This document shows positions 1 to 8,770 of a stretch of 59,606 nucleotides of DNA, piece after piece. Origin of the DNA: a virus; the IMG/VR virus record IMGVR_UViG_3300008262_000074, positions 1 through 59,606 of that record; one strand, given 5' to 3'. Positions within the stretch are counted from its first letter, which is position 1, and every line of letters begins with the position of its first letter. Made by a program: the position numbers and the translations under genes. The notes beneath the pieces were generated by a model. The model was not told the DNA's origin. It saw only the letters and a program-made list of their open reading frames with translations, and ran no database searches.

Positions 1-93
1 TATATTCTATTCTATATATGTACTATATATTATTTTTTCTTTGTTACTTTCTTTTTTACCGTTAGCGGAAAACCACCTGTGGTAAAAAAATAT

Positions 94-116
94 GGGGGTA
101 CTATTAAGGCACCCCC
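94..116 (-). terminator. Rho-independent terminator after the sheath gene
   Basis: On the minus strand a GGGGGT arm, an 11-nt loop and an ACCCCC arm are followed by a run of T, just past the stop codon of the sheath gene. A second small dyad (ACCAC/GTGGT, about 71-82) lies beyond it. Nothing else is recognisable in bases 1-93. Confidence 0.75.
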
Positions 117-123
117 AGTTTTA

Positions 124-3100
124 TTATATGTTATCGAATGATACGTTTTGTGGAGTTACTGTAAATTCAAGTTCAATGAATTCCAAAGTAGGTGTTGGTT
201 TGATAAAGATTTTACCTTTTAAAGTATTTCTATCGTTATCTTCAACGTCCATTGCAACGCTAACTCTAAAGTCTGTTAAACCTCTTTCTTTTCTGATGTT
301 ATCCAAGATTGGGTTAACCAAAGACAAGAATTGATTTCTAACTGTGGTATCATTTGGATCGAATAATAATCTCTTAGATACACTCATGATCAATCTTCTC
401 GCTTGTAACAACAATCTTCTGATGTTCAATCTATCAAGAGCACTTGATTTAACCTGCAAGTTTCTGTTACCCCAGATAACAACCCCAACGTCTGAATAAG
501 TCGCTAATGGGTTAATTCTACCTGGATATAAAATATCTCTTGCTTCTTGGTCAAGAACTATACGAGCTCTATTACATTTAACTAAACCTCTATTGTAACC
601 AGCAGTTGCAAACCAAGGGAACGCTACGTTATCTGTATAAGCCATATTTCTTACTACCTCAGCAGTAGGTGGGATATACAAGTTTGCGTTATTGTCTGTA
701 TCTGTGATTTGTATCCAAGGATAGTAAACCGCAGTGTAGTTAGAATCGATGTCAGTGTTTTCTAATTCATCAACGATATCTTCAGCAAAATACCAGTTTT
801 CAGTATCTGATGGGTTGTTGTTGTTTAACAACTTGATATCAGGTAATGTTGGTAAATAAATCGCATCCAATCTCTTTTCTTCAACAACTTCAATAGCGTC
901 TCTAACCAAATCAGTGTTGTTTAACACGTCAATACCAGGAGTTGCCAAGATGTTGATAGCGGTTTCTTCTGGGTTTTGGAATGTTCTGATACCGTACATT
1001 GTTGCATAGTAGTCAGAAGTACCGAATAACTCAGCGTACTCAACATTTGTAAATGTATCGAATGTACCAGCTACGAAACCAGTTCTACCGATTTTGTACT
1101 CATCTGTGTTTGTTCTGTTAACTCTATAAGCATCCCAACCATCAAAACCACCAGCAAATAAAGCTGTGAATTTTCTTGTTCTCATGTTATTATAAGGGTG
1201 AGTTGTTGTTCCGTCAACCACAATTGGGTCAACAAATGAAGCAACACCAACCGCAAAAACTTGTTCTCCAGTAACAGAGTCAACAATGGTACTAGCATTG
1301 ATATCCATGTGGAAACCTTTTGTTTTTGTTGTATAATCATCACCAGTATTGTAGGCGTTGTCACCTAAGATACTAATTTTACCTTTAAACAATAATAGGT
1401 CTTTATCAAATCCAAATTGGCTTGAGAAACCTAAATAGTTTTTAGTTACTCTATCACCACTAGAAACTGTAGCATTAGCAAATGGTGGGTTGTAAATTGT
1501 GTCACCAGGTGCATAATATTTCAATTTGTAAGGCATTTCAGGAACAGCTGTTGCTGTGTAACCACTAGCACTATTTGTTCTAAATTCGTAACCTTCAAAA
1601 CCAGCTGGTACACCATCAGTTGGTGCGTTTACAGCCATTTCAAGAACAACATAAGCGCTCTTTAATGGGTATTTGTTATCAATTGTACCTATTTTTCTAC
1701 CAACGAAATTGTCTAATGACTCATCCATCGTACAATCAACAAATTTTTCAATTATTGATACAGCTCTATCTGTGTCGCTAAATGATCTGATGTAGATATC
1801 AAAAGTTTTCTTAGATAAATCAACATTAGCGATTGAAGCTTTGATTTCAGTGTTAGCACTTGTACCGTCAGAAATTGAAATTAATCTGAATAATCTTTGT
1901 GGTAAACCACCTCTTAACTCAGATACAAAGAAAGGTGTTACTGGTGATTGATATTGGAATCTATAGTGATCCCAGTTATTAACAGATGTTAATTCACTGT
2001 ATAAACCTTTAATTTTACCACTTAACCAACCAAATTTCAGAGAGTTATCATAAACTTCCTCAACATAGATTTGAGAATCTTTGTCAGATGGTGTAGTACC
2101 GATTACTTTTTTGATATAGTTAGATTTTGTGCTATCTAAAGAAACTGTATAAGAGAATGTACCGCCAGTTGGGTTTGCTGTTGTACCAGTTAAATCAAAA
2201 GCTAAATATGGGTCGTTAACAACACCTGTTGGAGCGACCATATCTAATGAATTAACTTTATAACCTAACACATCTGAAGTGTAAGTACCTCTACTTCTAA
2301 CGGTTGCAACGTTTTTGTTGTGACCTTCAGCGAAAGGATCAGCTGTTAACGTAACAGTGAACAATTCTAATTTACCGTTAAGTGTGTGAGCACCAGCACC
2401 TGTAAATGTATGGCAATATAAAGCAAATGATGGTCCACTGTATGTCTCGGTAGCGGTATTGTACGCTAACTCATTATTTAAAATATAAGCGTCTCTATCA
2501 CTTGTTGGAACTGTGAACGGTAATTCATATGCGTCAATATAAACTGGGGTTATACCATGTGTAGCCGCATCAACCGTTAAATCAGTATCCATATCGTCAG
2601 TCAAAAGACCCCAATATAAAGCGTTTCCGTTATAGAAATCAGCATTAATGTAACTACCAACAGTTGTAAAGAATTGGTTAAACACGGTGTCAAAGTCAGT
2701 TGTAGCAACACCAGTTAAGTTAGCGATATAATCAATAAGATCGGTGTTACCAGAGTTACCAGTAACATAAAAACTATTGTTATTCGTGTCAACTTTAAAA
2801 TTAATGGTTGTTTGTGTAATACCAGTGTGTGATAATGTTGATTCATCACATGCACCTAATGTTTTAATAACCCAAGCCATACCAGCATCATAGCCAGATA
2901 ATCCTAAAAGTCTTGTAACATACAATTGGTTTGATTGTGTTAAATACTGTTTTGCTATGTATGGTAATTCATACTTAACAATTTGTGTATTTTTAAATTT
3001 TTCTGGATTAGTACCACCAAAAGTAGTCTTAAATTCATCAAAATTTCTGATGAATATTGGTTGGAACGCTGGACCCTTTAAGGTTTCACCCACTACACCT

Positions 3101-3189
3101 AATGTTGTAACACCAACTGTCTCAGTTGTGAATGTTAAATCTTTTTCGGTTGTGTAGACACCTGGAGATGCATAAACTTTGTTTGCCAT
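124..3189 (-). CDS. gp18: Tail sheath protein (T4 gp18-like)
   Basis: Major contractile sheath subunit of a myovirus tail. The 1021-residue protein starts with the sheath signature around YASPGVYTTEKDLTF and ends with the conserved C-terminal core (a run of Arg/Leu-rich helix near LNIRRLLLQARRLIM, then a beta region near GKIFIKPTPTLEFIELEF). T4 gp18 is 659 residues, so this one carries about 350 extra residues in the middle, probably surface-exposed inserted domains. It is followed by a terminator and preceded by a TATTTATG element 36 nt upstream. It is the last gene of a minus-strand unit gp14-gp15-gp18. The family call is firm; the function of the insertions is unknown. Confidence 0.95.
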   Translation of the reverse strand: MANKVYASPGVYTTEKDLTFTTETVGVTTLGVVGETLKGPAFQPIFIRNFDEFKTTFGGTNPEKFKNTQIVKYELPYIAKQYLTQSNQLYVTRLLGLSGYDAGMAWVIKTLGACDESTLSHTGITQTTINFKVDTNNNSFYVTGNSGNTDLIDYIANLTGVATTDFDTVFNQFFTTVGSYINADFYNGNALYWGLLTDDMDTDLTVDAATHGITPVYIDAYELPFTVPTSDRDAYILNNELAYNTATETYSGPSFALYCHTFTGAGAHTLNGKLELFTVTLTADPFAEGHNKNVATVRSRGTYTSDVLGYKVNSLDMVAPTGVVNDPYLAFDLTGTTANPTGGTFSYTVSLDSTKSNYIKKVIGTTPSDKDSQIYVEEVYDNSLKFGWLSGKIKGLYSELTSVNNWDHYRFQYQSPVTPFFVSELRGGLPQRLFRLISISDGTSANTEIKASIANVDLSKKTFDIYIRSFSDTDRAVSIIEKFVDCTMDESLDNFVGRKIGTIDNKYPLKSAYVVLEMAVNAPTDGVPAGFEGYEFRTNSASGYTATAVPEMPYKLKYYAPGDTIYNPPFANATVSSGDRVTKNYLGFSSQFGFDKDLLLFKGKISILGDNAYNTGDDYTTKTKGFHMDINASTIVDSVTGEQVFAVGVASFVDPIVVDGTTTHPYNNMRTRKFTALFAGGFDGWDAYRVNRTNTDEYKIGRTGFVAGTFDTFTNVEYAELFGTSDYYATMYGIRTFQNPEETAINILATPGIDVLNNTDLVRDAIEVVEEKRLDAIYLPTLPDIKLLNNNNPSDTENWYFAEDIVDELENTDIDSNYTAVYYPWIQITDTDNNANLYIPPTAEVVRNMAYTDNVAFPWFATAGYNRGLVKCNRARIVLDQEARDILYPGRINPLATYSDVGVVIWGNRNLQVKSSALDRLNIRRLLLQARRLIMSVSKRLLFDPNDTTVRNQFLSLVNPILDNIRKERGLTDFRVSVAMDVEDNDRNTLKGKIFIKPTPTLEFIELEFTVTPQNVSFDNI

Positions 3190-3225
3190 ATTTAGTTAAT
3201 TTTATTTATTTAATTTTATCTTATT

Positions 3226-3233
3226 CATAAATA
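3226..3233 (-). promoter_or_regulatory. Candidate late promoter element TATTTATG
   Basis: TATTTATG reads towards the sheath gene, 36 nt before its start. It is one of a set of such elements upstream of virion genes; the long leader makes this a weaker member. Confidence 0.4.
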
Positions 3234-3292
3234 TCAGATTTTTTACCAAAAAACCAGAATACCTCTTCATTTTTAAAATTCTTTATTTATTT

Positions 3293-4060
3293 TTAAGTAT
3301 TTTCCGTTATTGTAAAAGTTCTACTAATCGCTGGTGTTACAATATAATCATCGGGATCTGATATAAACCCTTGTAGGTTAAAATTGTATAACTGTACGTA
3401 AAACCTTTTATTATTAAGGTCAGTAACTTGACTTTCATCTGAAGAGTCTTCTAACACAATTGGTATATAGTGTCCGTTAACTACAGTATATGCCTGCCTG
3501 CTTTGAAAATTTTTTAAAACAGTGGCGTTAAATTTGTTTAGTTCTTGCTGTCTATAAGCAAAAATTCTAACATCATAGGTAATATCAACTGGAATTGGTT
3601 GAGGTATTTTATAAACATCAACCCCCATTTTATTACCATCCCAAGTAGGTACTTCCGCATATGTATAATGTCTACCAGTTGGTATATTATAAATCAAAGA
3701 AGGGTTTGTGCCGTATTTCGTATCTGGGTTTCTAACAATATTAACAAAAGGTATTTTTAAATTTTTATACTCATCTGAAAATTTCCATGTTTGTGAAAAT
3801 TCGTTCCATTTTTGAATACCCATCATAAACACAGGGACTTTTTCACCATCAATTGAAATTGCCAATTGATTAGTTACAAAATCTTTAAAACCCCTATCCA
3901 AATCAATATGCATAACACCTTTTGGTAGGTAGGTATCGTTGTTGATGATCATATCTTTCATATTTTCAGCAGCACCGCTTTGCATTGAGTAAGGATACTC
4001 GATGTTAGCACGTTGTTGTGTTAGATTGATCTTCTTTTTAAATGAACCTGGTAAAGCCAT
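3293..4060 (-). CDS. Tail completion/terminator protein (T4 gp15-like)
   Basis: A 255-residue protein whose C-terminal half reads like T4 gp15: a beta strand around PVDITYDVRIFAYRQQELN, a central helix, IPIVLEDSS, then FYVQLYNFNLQGFISDPDD, which parallels the gp15 layout of paired strands ending in a proline-containing segment. gp15 caps the tail and joins it to the neck. The size (255 versus 272 in T4) and the position between the gp14-like and sheath genes support the call. Similarity is judged by eye and is low, so another small tail protein remains possible. Confidence 0.55.
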   Translation of the reverse strand: MALPGSFKKKINLTQQRANIEYPYSMQSGAAENMKDMIINNDTYLPKGVMHIDLDRGFKDFVTNQLAISIDGEKVPVFMMGIQKWNEFSQTWKFSDEYKNLKIPFVNIVRNPDTKYGTNPSLIYNIPTGRHYTYAEVPTWDGNKMGVDVYKIPQPIPVDITYDVRIFAYRQQELNKFNATVLKNFQSRQAYTVVNGHYIPIVLEDSSDESQVTDLNNKRFYVQLYNFNLQGFISDPDDYIVTPAISRTFTITENT

Positions 4061-4062
4061 AA

Positions 4063-4596
4063 TTATACCCCTTTAAATACGTTAGGATCAACGTTTGTAC
4101 ATTTTATTCTTCTAAAATAACCAGAATAACCAAATTGAGTACTTGGGTTATCCGTATTTACAGTATCGTCATCAAACACAGTAAAATATTTAAAATTATT
4201 TTGTCTGTCAGAATAACCGATAATATCACCGTAACTTATCTCAGCATTTTTTTCGTCAAGTTGTTTTTGTAAAACAGTAAACTCAAGATTACCATAGTCT
4301 TGGTACCTTAAATTTCCGTTTGGTGAGTATGATTTATTTTCACCGTTTTCAAGGCTAAGTATAACTTTTAATTCAACTGGTGATAAAAATCTAATATCGT
4401 TTACATTACTTTCACCGTAAACGTCATCCATTTGGGTGTTAACTCTGTCAACTCTAAATAAAACAACAGTAAAGTTCATGTCCCCCTCGATTAGTTCTGT
4501 TGCCATATCAAGCTCAAGTTGAAAATCCTCTTCATCGTAAAACCTATTCAACCTTGTATTTGGTATTCTAGTTTTTCTTTCCATTGTTCTTTTCAT
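4063..4596 (-). CDS. Probable neck protein (T4 gp14-like)
   Basis: A 177-residue protein with an acidic, beta-rich composition. The segment ISYGDIIGYSDRQNNFKYF resembles the gp14 stretch in which a GD-I/L-I turn precedes a strand pair, and the gene sits directly before the gp15-like gene as in T4. Two starts are possible: 4596 (ATG overlaps the TATTTATA element, which would make a leaderless message) or the ATG four codons later at 4584. Function would be closing the head before tail joining. The call rests mainly on gene order; a generic head-tail connector is an alternative. Confidence 0.4.
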   Translation of the reverse strand: MKRTMERKTRIPNTRLNRFYDEEDFQLELDMATELIEGDMNFTVVLFRVDRVNTQMDDVYGESNVNDIRFLSPVELKVILSLENGENKSYSPNGNLRYQDYGNLEFTVLQKQLDEKNAEISYGDIIGYSDRQNNFKYFTVFDDDTVNTDNPSTQFGYSGYFRRIKCTNVDPNVFKGV

Positions 4597-4603
4597 ATAA
4601 ATA
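4596..4603 (-). promoter_or_regulatory. Candidate late promoter element TATTTATA
   Basis: TATTTATA on the minus strand directly abuts and overlaps the first possible start codon of the gp14-like gene. If the start of transcription lies several bases downstream, translation must begin at the ATG at 4584 or the message is leaderless. Confidence 0.4.
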
Positions 4604-4626
4604 CTTTGATTTATTAATGAATTGAC

Positions 4627-4666
4627 TTTGTCAGAAAAATTTATTATTATTAGATAATAATAAATT
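4627..4666 (+). promoter_or_regulatory. Promoter-like region with a 13-bp-arm palindrome upstream of the helicase
   Basis: A TTTG box (4627-4630) is followed 20 bp later by TAGATAAT, a spacing like Bacteroidota promoters. A perfect inverted repeat covers the same DNA: arm AATTTATTATTAT (4638-4650), spacer TAG, arm ATAATAATAAATT (4654-4666). A dyad across the proposed -10 region could be an operator. A palindrome of identical arm and spacer length lies at 41113-41141. Confidence 0.45.
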
Positions 4667-4684
4667 AAAGGAAAAGGAACGTAA

Positions 4685-6463
4685 ATGCAGTTACCGATAG
4701 AAAAGAGAGCGCTGGATATATTAAAAACATATAAAGGGTCAAATGACTACATATTGGGTATACAAAAGACCTACTTTACGAGTAAAAGTTTTATACCAAC
4801 AAAAAACCAAAGTGATTACATTATTAAAAACGGTAATGTTGATCCAGTTGTTGTTAACAAATTATTCGACATTAGTAAATCTTGTAGACCTTTTATTGCT
4901 GAGCAATTAAAACTAGATTTTATACCAGACAAAATATTCATAAACAAATTACTTAGCAGAAAGGAGAACTTTTTACACATTTATGGTTGTTTTGAAGAGG
5001 GTTGTGATCAATACTACACCTTCTATATTTCAAAGGAATGTGTTAAAGTTAGCAGACCTGAACCAGAAATTGACCCAACAAAATATGAAAGGGACCCAAA
5101 ACCGCACCAAATAACAGCGATTAAAAAATTATTGACAAACGATAAATTTATCTTGGCCGATGAAATGGGCCTTGGTAAAACCACGTCAGCTATTATTGCG
5201 GCTATGGAAGGTCAATTCAAAAAAATATTGGTTGTTTGTCCAGCATCACTTAAACTTAACTGGAAAATTGAGATTTCAAACTATGATTCTCCAGATAATA
5301 TCAGTGTTGTTGACGGAAGTAATCTTACTGTAAAAAAATGGACAATTGTAAACTACGACATTCTTAAGAATTTTCACCATTTACCTAGACGTGGTGTTAA
5401 AACAGCTGATCTACCTATTTCACCGATTGACTATCATAAATTTGATTTAGTTATTGCTGATGAAGCTCATTATCTTAAAAACGCTGCATCAAATAGAACC
5501 AAAATATTTAATGATTTTGCCATGAAAATACCAGTAAGATGGTTATTGACAGGTACTCCGATCACAAATAAACCAATCGATTTCTATAATCTTTTATATT
5601 TGTGTGAATCACCTGTTGCCTCTAACTGGGTTGGTTATGTTAAAAGATATTGTGCTGGTAGACAATTTAACCGAAAAGGTACCAAACAAAAGTATTGGGT
5701 TTGTTCAGGATCATCAAACCTAGAAGAGTTGAAAGATTTTTCAGCCGATGTAATTTTAAGAAGAACTAAGAACGATTCTATTGATTTACCACAAAAGACG
5801 ATCAAACCTGTTTATTTACCACTAGAATTCTCAACTAGCTATAACGCCTATATTGATGAGTATGAAGCTTGGATTGAGGAAATGGAAGCTGCTGGTGAAA
5901 AACCAACAATTACCGATCACTTAACAAAATTGATCAAAGTTAGGCAGTTATTATCTTACGATAAGATTGCACACACAATTGAAATGGCGGAAGAAATGTT
6001 GGAGAATGGTCAGAAAGTAATTATATTTAGTTGTTTTACAAACACAATCAAAGAGTTACAAGCTCATTTTGGTAAAAAAGCTGTGACAATTGATGGGTCG
6101 GTTTCAAAAGAAAAAAGACAACAAGCTGTTGATGCATTTCAAAATGATGATAAAATAACTGTTTTCTTGGGTAATATTGTAGCCGCTGGGGTTGGTTTAA
6201 CTTTAACTGAAAGTAGCGTTGTAATATTCAATGATTTGGATTGGACACCAGCTAATCACATGCAAGCTGAGGATAGAGCACATAGAATTGGCCAACAAAA
6301 CCAGGTTCATATTATTTACCCATTATTTGCCGACACCTTAGATATGATTATGTATAAGGCGCTCCAAAGTAAAATGAAGATTATTAGTACGATTATGGGT
6401 GATAACCCATCTGAAGAGGAAATATCAGTTGGTAAAGAGGTTATTATGCACCTTAGACGTTAA
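4685..6463 (+). CDS. SNF2-family helicase/translocase
   Basis: A 592-residue ATP-driven DNA translocase of the SNF2 group (SMARCAL1-like layout). Residues 1-135 form a phage-specific N-terminal region. The first RecA-like lobe has ADEMGLGKT (158-166), DEAH (259-262) and LLTGTP (287-292); the second has the SNF2 motif V/VI region around NDLDWTPANHMQAEDRAHR and RIGQ. Such proteins remodel forks, anneal strands or displace bound proteins; T4 uses UvsW for a related role, but the motifs here are SNF2 rather than UvsW type. It is transcribed divergently from the neck genes and its stop codon overlaps the end of the convergent GP88 gene. Confidence 0.92.
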   Translation: MQLPIEKRALDILKTYKGSNDYILGIQKTYFTSKSFIPTKNQSDYIIKNGNVDPVVVNKLFDISKSCRPFIAEQLKLDFIPDKIFINKLLSRKENFLHIYGCFEEGCDQYYTFYISKECVKVSRPEPEIDPTKYERDPKPHQITAIKKLLTNDKFILADEMGLGKTTSAIIAAMEGQFKKILVVCPASLKLNWKIEISNYDSPDNISVVDGSNLTVKKWTIVNYDILKNFHHLPRRGVKTADLPISPIDYHKFDLVIADEAHYLKNAASNRTKIFNDFAMKIPVRWLLTGTPITNKPIDFYNLLYLCESPVASNWVGYVKRYCAGRQFNRKGTKQKYWVCSGSSNLEELKDFSADVILRRTKNDSIDLPQKTIKPVYLPLEFSTSYNAYIDEYEAWIEEMEAAGEKPTITDHLTKLIKVRQLLSYDKIAHTIEMAEEMLENGQKVIIFSCFTNTIKELQAHFGKKAVTIDGSVSKEKRQQAVDAFQNDDKITVFLGNIVAAGVGLTLTESSVVIFNDLDWTPANHMQAEDRAHRIGQQNQVHIIYPLFADTLDMIMYKALQSKMKIISTIMGDNPSEEEISVGKEVIMHLRR

Positions 6464-7635
6464 TGTTGTAGCAAATAGCTCCCTTTAACATCTTTTCTCT
6501 GAGCACCAACATCACTATCACCAGTTGGTAATACAATCACATTGTATTTAAGTGGTTCTCCTTGCGTTGTTGGTAGTTCATCTGTGTATACGATTGATTC
6601 GTAAGGTACGTTGTATTTAACACTTATACGGTTCTTTAAACTTTCTTTAGCCGCATCATCAATAAATGTCGCTTTACCTTTTTCATCTTTAACATAATGA
6701 GGACCCTCTTTTTTGAAAATATCTTTAAATAATTCTTTTGGTACTATTTTAGAAATTTTAGCTGTTTCTGTATCGACTTTAGCTGTTTCTTTCTTATTTG
6801 CATCATCCGAAAAATTCATAACAAAGTTTGGATCAGCAATATTAGCGATATCCCCCATTTTTGTATACGCATAAGACTCAACGTTGTAACCAGCTTCAAG
6901 TAATTGATTTGTTACACTAATTGCTATATCATAGTATCTTTTAGCAAAAAAATCACCCGCATCGTTCCATCTCAAGATTAATTTAATATCAACCTTATCT
7001 TTTTTTGATTGTCTTTTAAGACTATAAGCTAAAGGGTCTAATTCATCCATTATTATGTTTTCATAAGTTTCTGGATCGTTTAATAGTAAATTAAGTCTTT
7101 GTGTATATTTTAGGTTTTTACCATCGTTCATAATGTAGAAACCTTTTCTAGCGTAGCAATCAATCGCACAAGATCCAGCCCCAGGACAAGTATTTATTGT
7201 GTAGAATTTACCTTGGTCCTTATCGTAAAGAATACTTCTTAACGCTGGTATACCAGTATTAACAGTATATTGTAAACCACCCCTATCACTTTTTTCCATT
7301 TTAGGGTTTCTATCAAATATTTGTTTTGGTAATGCCGTAATTTGTTTAATAAAATGGTCGATATCTATTTCACCCTCGTTATCAGTTGGTATATTACCAC
7401 CACTAATAATAGGTTCATTTGCACTTATCTTACCCCTATCTTTTGACGGTTTACCTAATCTATCTAGTTGCGAATTTAACATACTAACAACAGATTCTGG
7501 GGATAAACAACTCTTTTTAACATCACTAAAATCCTTTTCCCAGTCAACCTCAGATATATTTGTAGACTCATTTAAACGAAAACTAAATAATTCTTTTGTT
7601 CTGAGTATTGCGTTATTAAATTTGTTATTGGTCAT
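6460..7635 (-). CDS. GP88-family protein
   Basis: About 391 residues from the ATG at 7635 (protein begins MTNNKFNNAI). The longer open frame to 7725 adds a hydrophobic stretch that crosses the neighbouring promoter and gene start, so I reject it. The central region carries the hallmark of the phage gene product 88 family: TCPGAGSCAIDCYARKGFY, a conserved Arg/Leu helix, then LRWNDAGDF and YAYTKMG. The three cysteines suggest metal or cluster binding, but no activity is established for the family as far as I know. It has its own candidate late promoter and converges on the helicase gene with a 4-base overlap. Confidence 0.75.
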   Translation of the reverse strand: MTNNKFNNAILRTKELFSFRLNESTNISEVDWEKDFSDVKKSCLSPESVVSMLNSQLDRLGKPSKDRGKISANEPIISGGNIPTDNEGEIDIDHFIKQITALPKQIFDRNPKMEKSDRGGLQYTVNTGIPALRSILYDKDQGKFYTINTCPGAGSCAIDCYARKGFYIMNDGKNLKYTQRLNLLLNDPETYENIIMDELDPLAYSLKRQSKKDKVDIKLILRWNDAGDFFAKRYYDIAISVTNQLLEAGYNVESYAYTKMGDIANIADPNFVMNFSDDANKKETAKVDTETAKISKIVPKELFKDIFKKEGPHYVKDEKGKATFIDDAAKESLKNRISVKYNVPYESIVYTDELPTTQGEPLKYNVIVLPTGDSDVGAQRKDVKGSYLLQH

Positions 7636-7655
7636 AATATTCCCGTATTTAAAAG

Positions 7656-7663
7656 TATTTATT
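7656..7663 (+). promoter_or_regulatory. Candidate late promoter element TATTTATT (rightward)
   Basis: TATTTATT lies 15 nt before the ATG of the gp13-like gene. Together with the overlapping leftward element it forms the dyad TATTTATTATAAATA, apparently a compact bidirectional late promoter. Confidence 0.55.
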
Positions 7664-7670
7664 ATAAATA
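7663..7670 (-). promoter_or_regulatory. Candidate late promoter element TATTTATA (leftward)
   Basis: Reads TATTTATA on the minus strand, 27 nt before the chosen start of the GP88 gene, and shares one base with the rightward element. Confidence 0.45.
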
Positions 7671-7678
7671 TTAGGAAC

Positions 7679-8770
7679 ATGAGAATAAATCCAACCGAAA
7701 AGCAAAAAATATACAAACAAGCCAAACATAGGCTTGGGGCTCCTATTAGGAAGATTCAATTAGAAGATGAACAAATGGACTCACTTCTTGAAATCGCTAC
7801 AGAAGATTATGTTGAGTTTATTAATAATTGGTTGATTGAACACCAATGGCCGAGTTTGATTGGTTTAAGCGTTAGCGAAGCTGATTTAACCAGGGCTTTT
7901 ATTTATAGAACTTTTGATTTAGTCACACAATACACATACTCCTACTCAAAAATTGTTGGTTTGGGTGCTGGTGAGGGTGGTTATGTTCTTAAAAAAGATT
8001 ACGTTGAGTTAGTTAAGGGTCAACAAATATATGAGATTCCAGCAAATAGAGAGATAAATGAAGTGTTATGGTTTACACCAGCTTCATTGGATCAATCTGT
8101 AATCGACCCATTCTTAGGTGTTTGGAACAATCAATTCGGTGCCGAATATATGGGTTTGGGTAGTTATTACATTTTACCAGCTTTTGACATTTTAATGAGA
8201 ACAACGGATAGAAACCTTAAAAATAGGATGATTCGTTCTGAGTTAATATATAAGATCACAAATGCGCCTGATGGCAAAAAATATCTTCATTTAATGAATA
8301 CGCCAGGTGGTAAATTTGACTTTAGGGGTTCAATGCTAGATCAAGGTAAATGTTGGTATTGGTATTATGATATTAACCCATTAATTAAAGATGATTGTTT
8401 GGCAAAAAACAAAGATATCATTAAATCACCAGCTGATGTTCCTCTGGATGATATATCATTTGATGACCTAAATGATCCAGCTAAAGTTTGGATTAGAAGA
8501 TATTTTATTGCTTTGTGTAAAGAAACTTTGGGTAGAGTAAGAGGTACTTTTGGTGGTAAAATACCAGTTCCAGACGCAAATATGGAAATTGAATACCAGT
8601 CACTTTTATCAGAAGGTAAGGATGAAATGGTTACACTTAAAAAAGAATTAGAGGACAGAATGTTCAAATTAAACCCATTGGAAATTCTTAAAAGAATGTC
8701 TACTGAGGCTGAAGAAATTAACAAAGCTCTTAAATACAGAGCGTTCCAAAAACCAATTAAGATTATATAA
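7679..8770 (+). CDS. Neck protein (T4 gp13-like)
   Basis: A 363-residue protein from the ATG at 7679, placed 15 nt after a late-type element; the upstream ATG at 7622 would run through the promoter. The N-terminus (AKHRLGAPIRKIQLEDEQMD) matches the T4 gp13 pattern of an Arg-Leu-Gly-Ala-Pro turn followed by a helix with DxQ/EQ and a Tyr-rich helix (EDYVEFINNW). The C-terminal region VWIRRYFIALCKETLGRVRG followed by IPVPDANMEIEY is typical of neck proteins in T4-like phages. gp13 joins the completed head to the tail. The next gene starts within the stop codon, so the genes are translationally coupled. Confidence 0.7.
   Translation: MRINPTEKQKIYKQAKHRLGAPIRKIQLEDEQMDSLLEIATEDYVEFINNWLIEHQWPSLIGLSVSEADLTRAFIYRTFDLVTQYTYSYSKIVGLGAGEGGYVLKKDYVELVKGQQIYEIPANREINEVLWFTPASLDQSVIDPFLGVWNNQFGAEYMGLGSYYILPAFDILMRTTDRNLKNRMIRSELIYKITNAPDGKKYLHLMNTPGGKFDFRGSMLDQGKCWYWYYDINPLIKDDCLAKNKDIIKSPADVPLDDISFDDLNDPAKVWIRRYFIALCKETLGRVRGTFGGKIPVPDANMEIEYQSLLSEGKDEMVTLKKELEDRMFKLNPLEILKRMSTEAEEINKALKYRAFQKPIKII

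Noticed and set aside
7622-7725. Longer N-termini for the divergent gp13-like and GP88 genes
   Set aside because: Both extensions run through the shared promoter dyad and into each other; the hydrophobic extension of GP88 is translation of intergenic AT-rich DNA and of the opposite gene.
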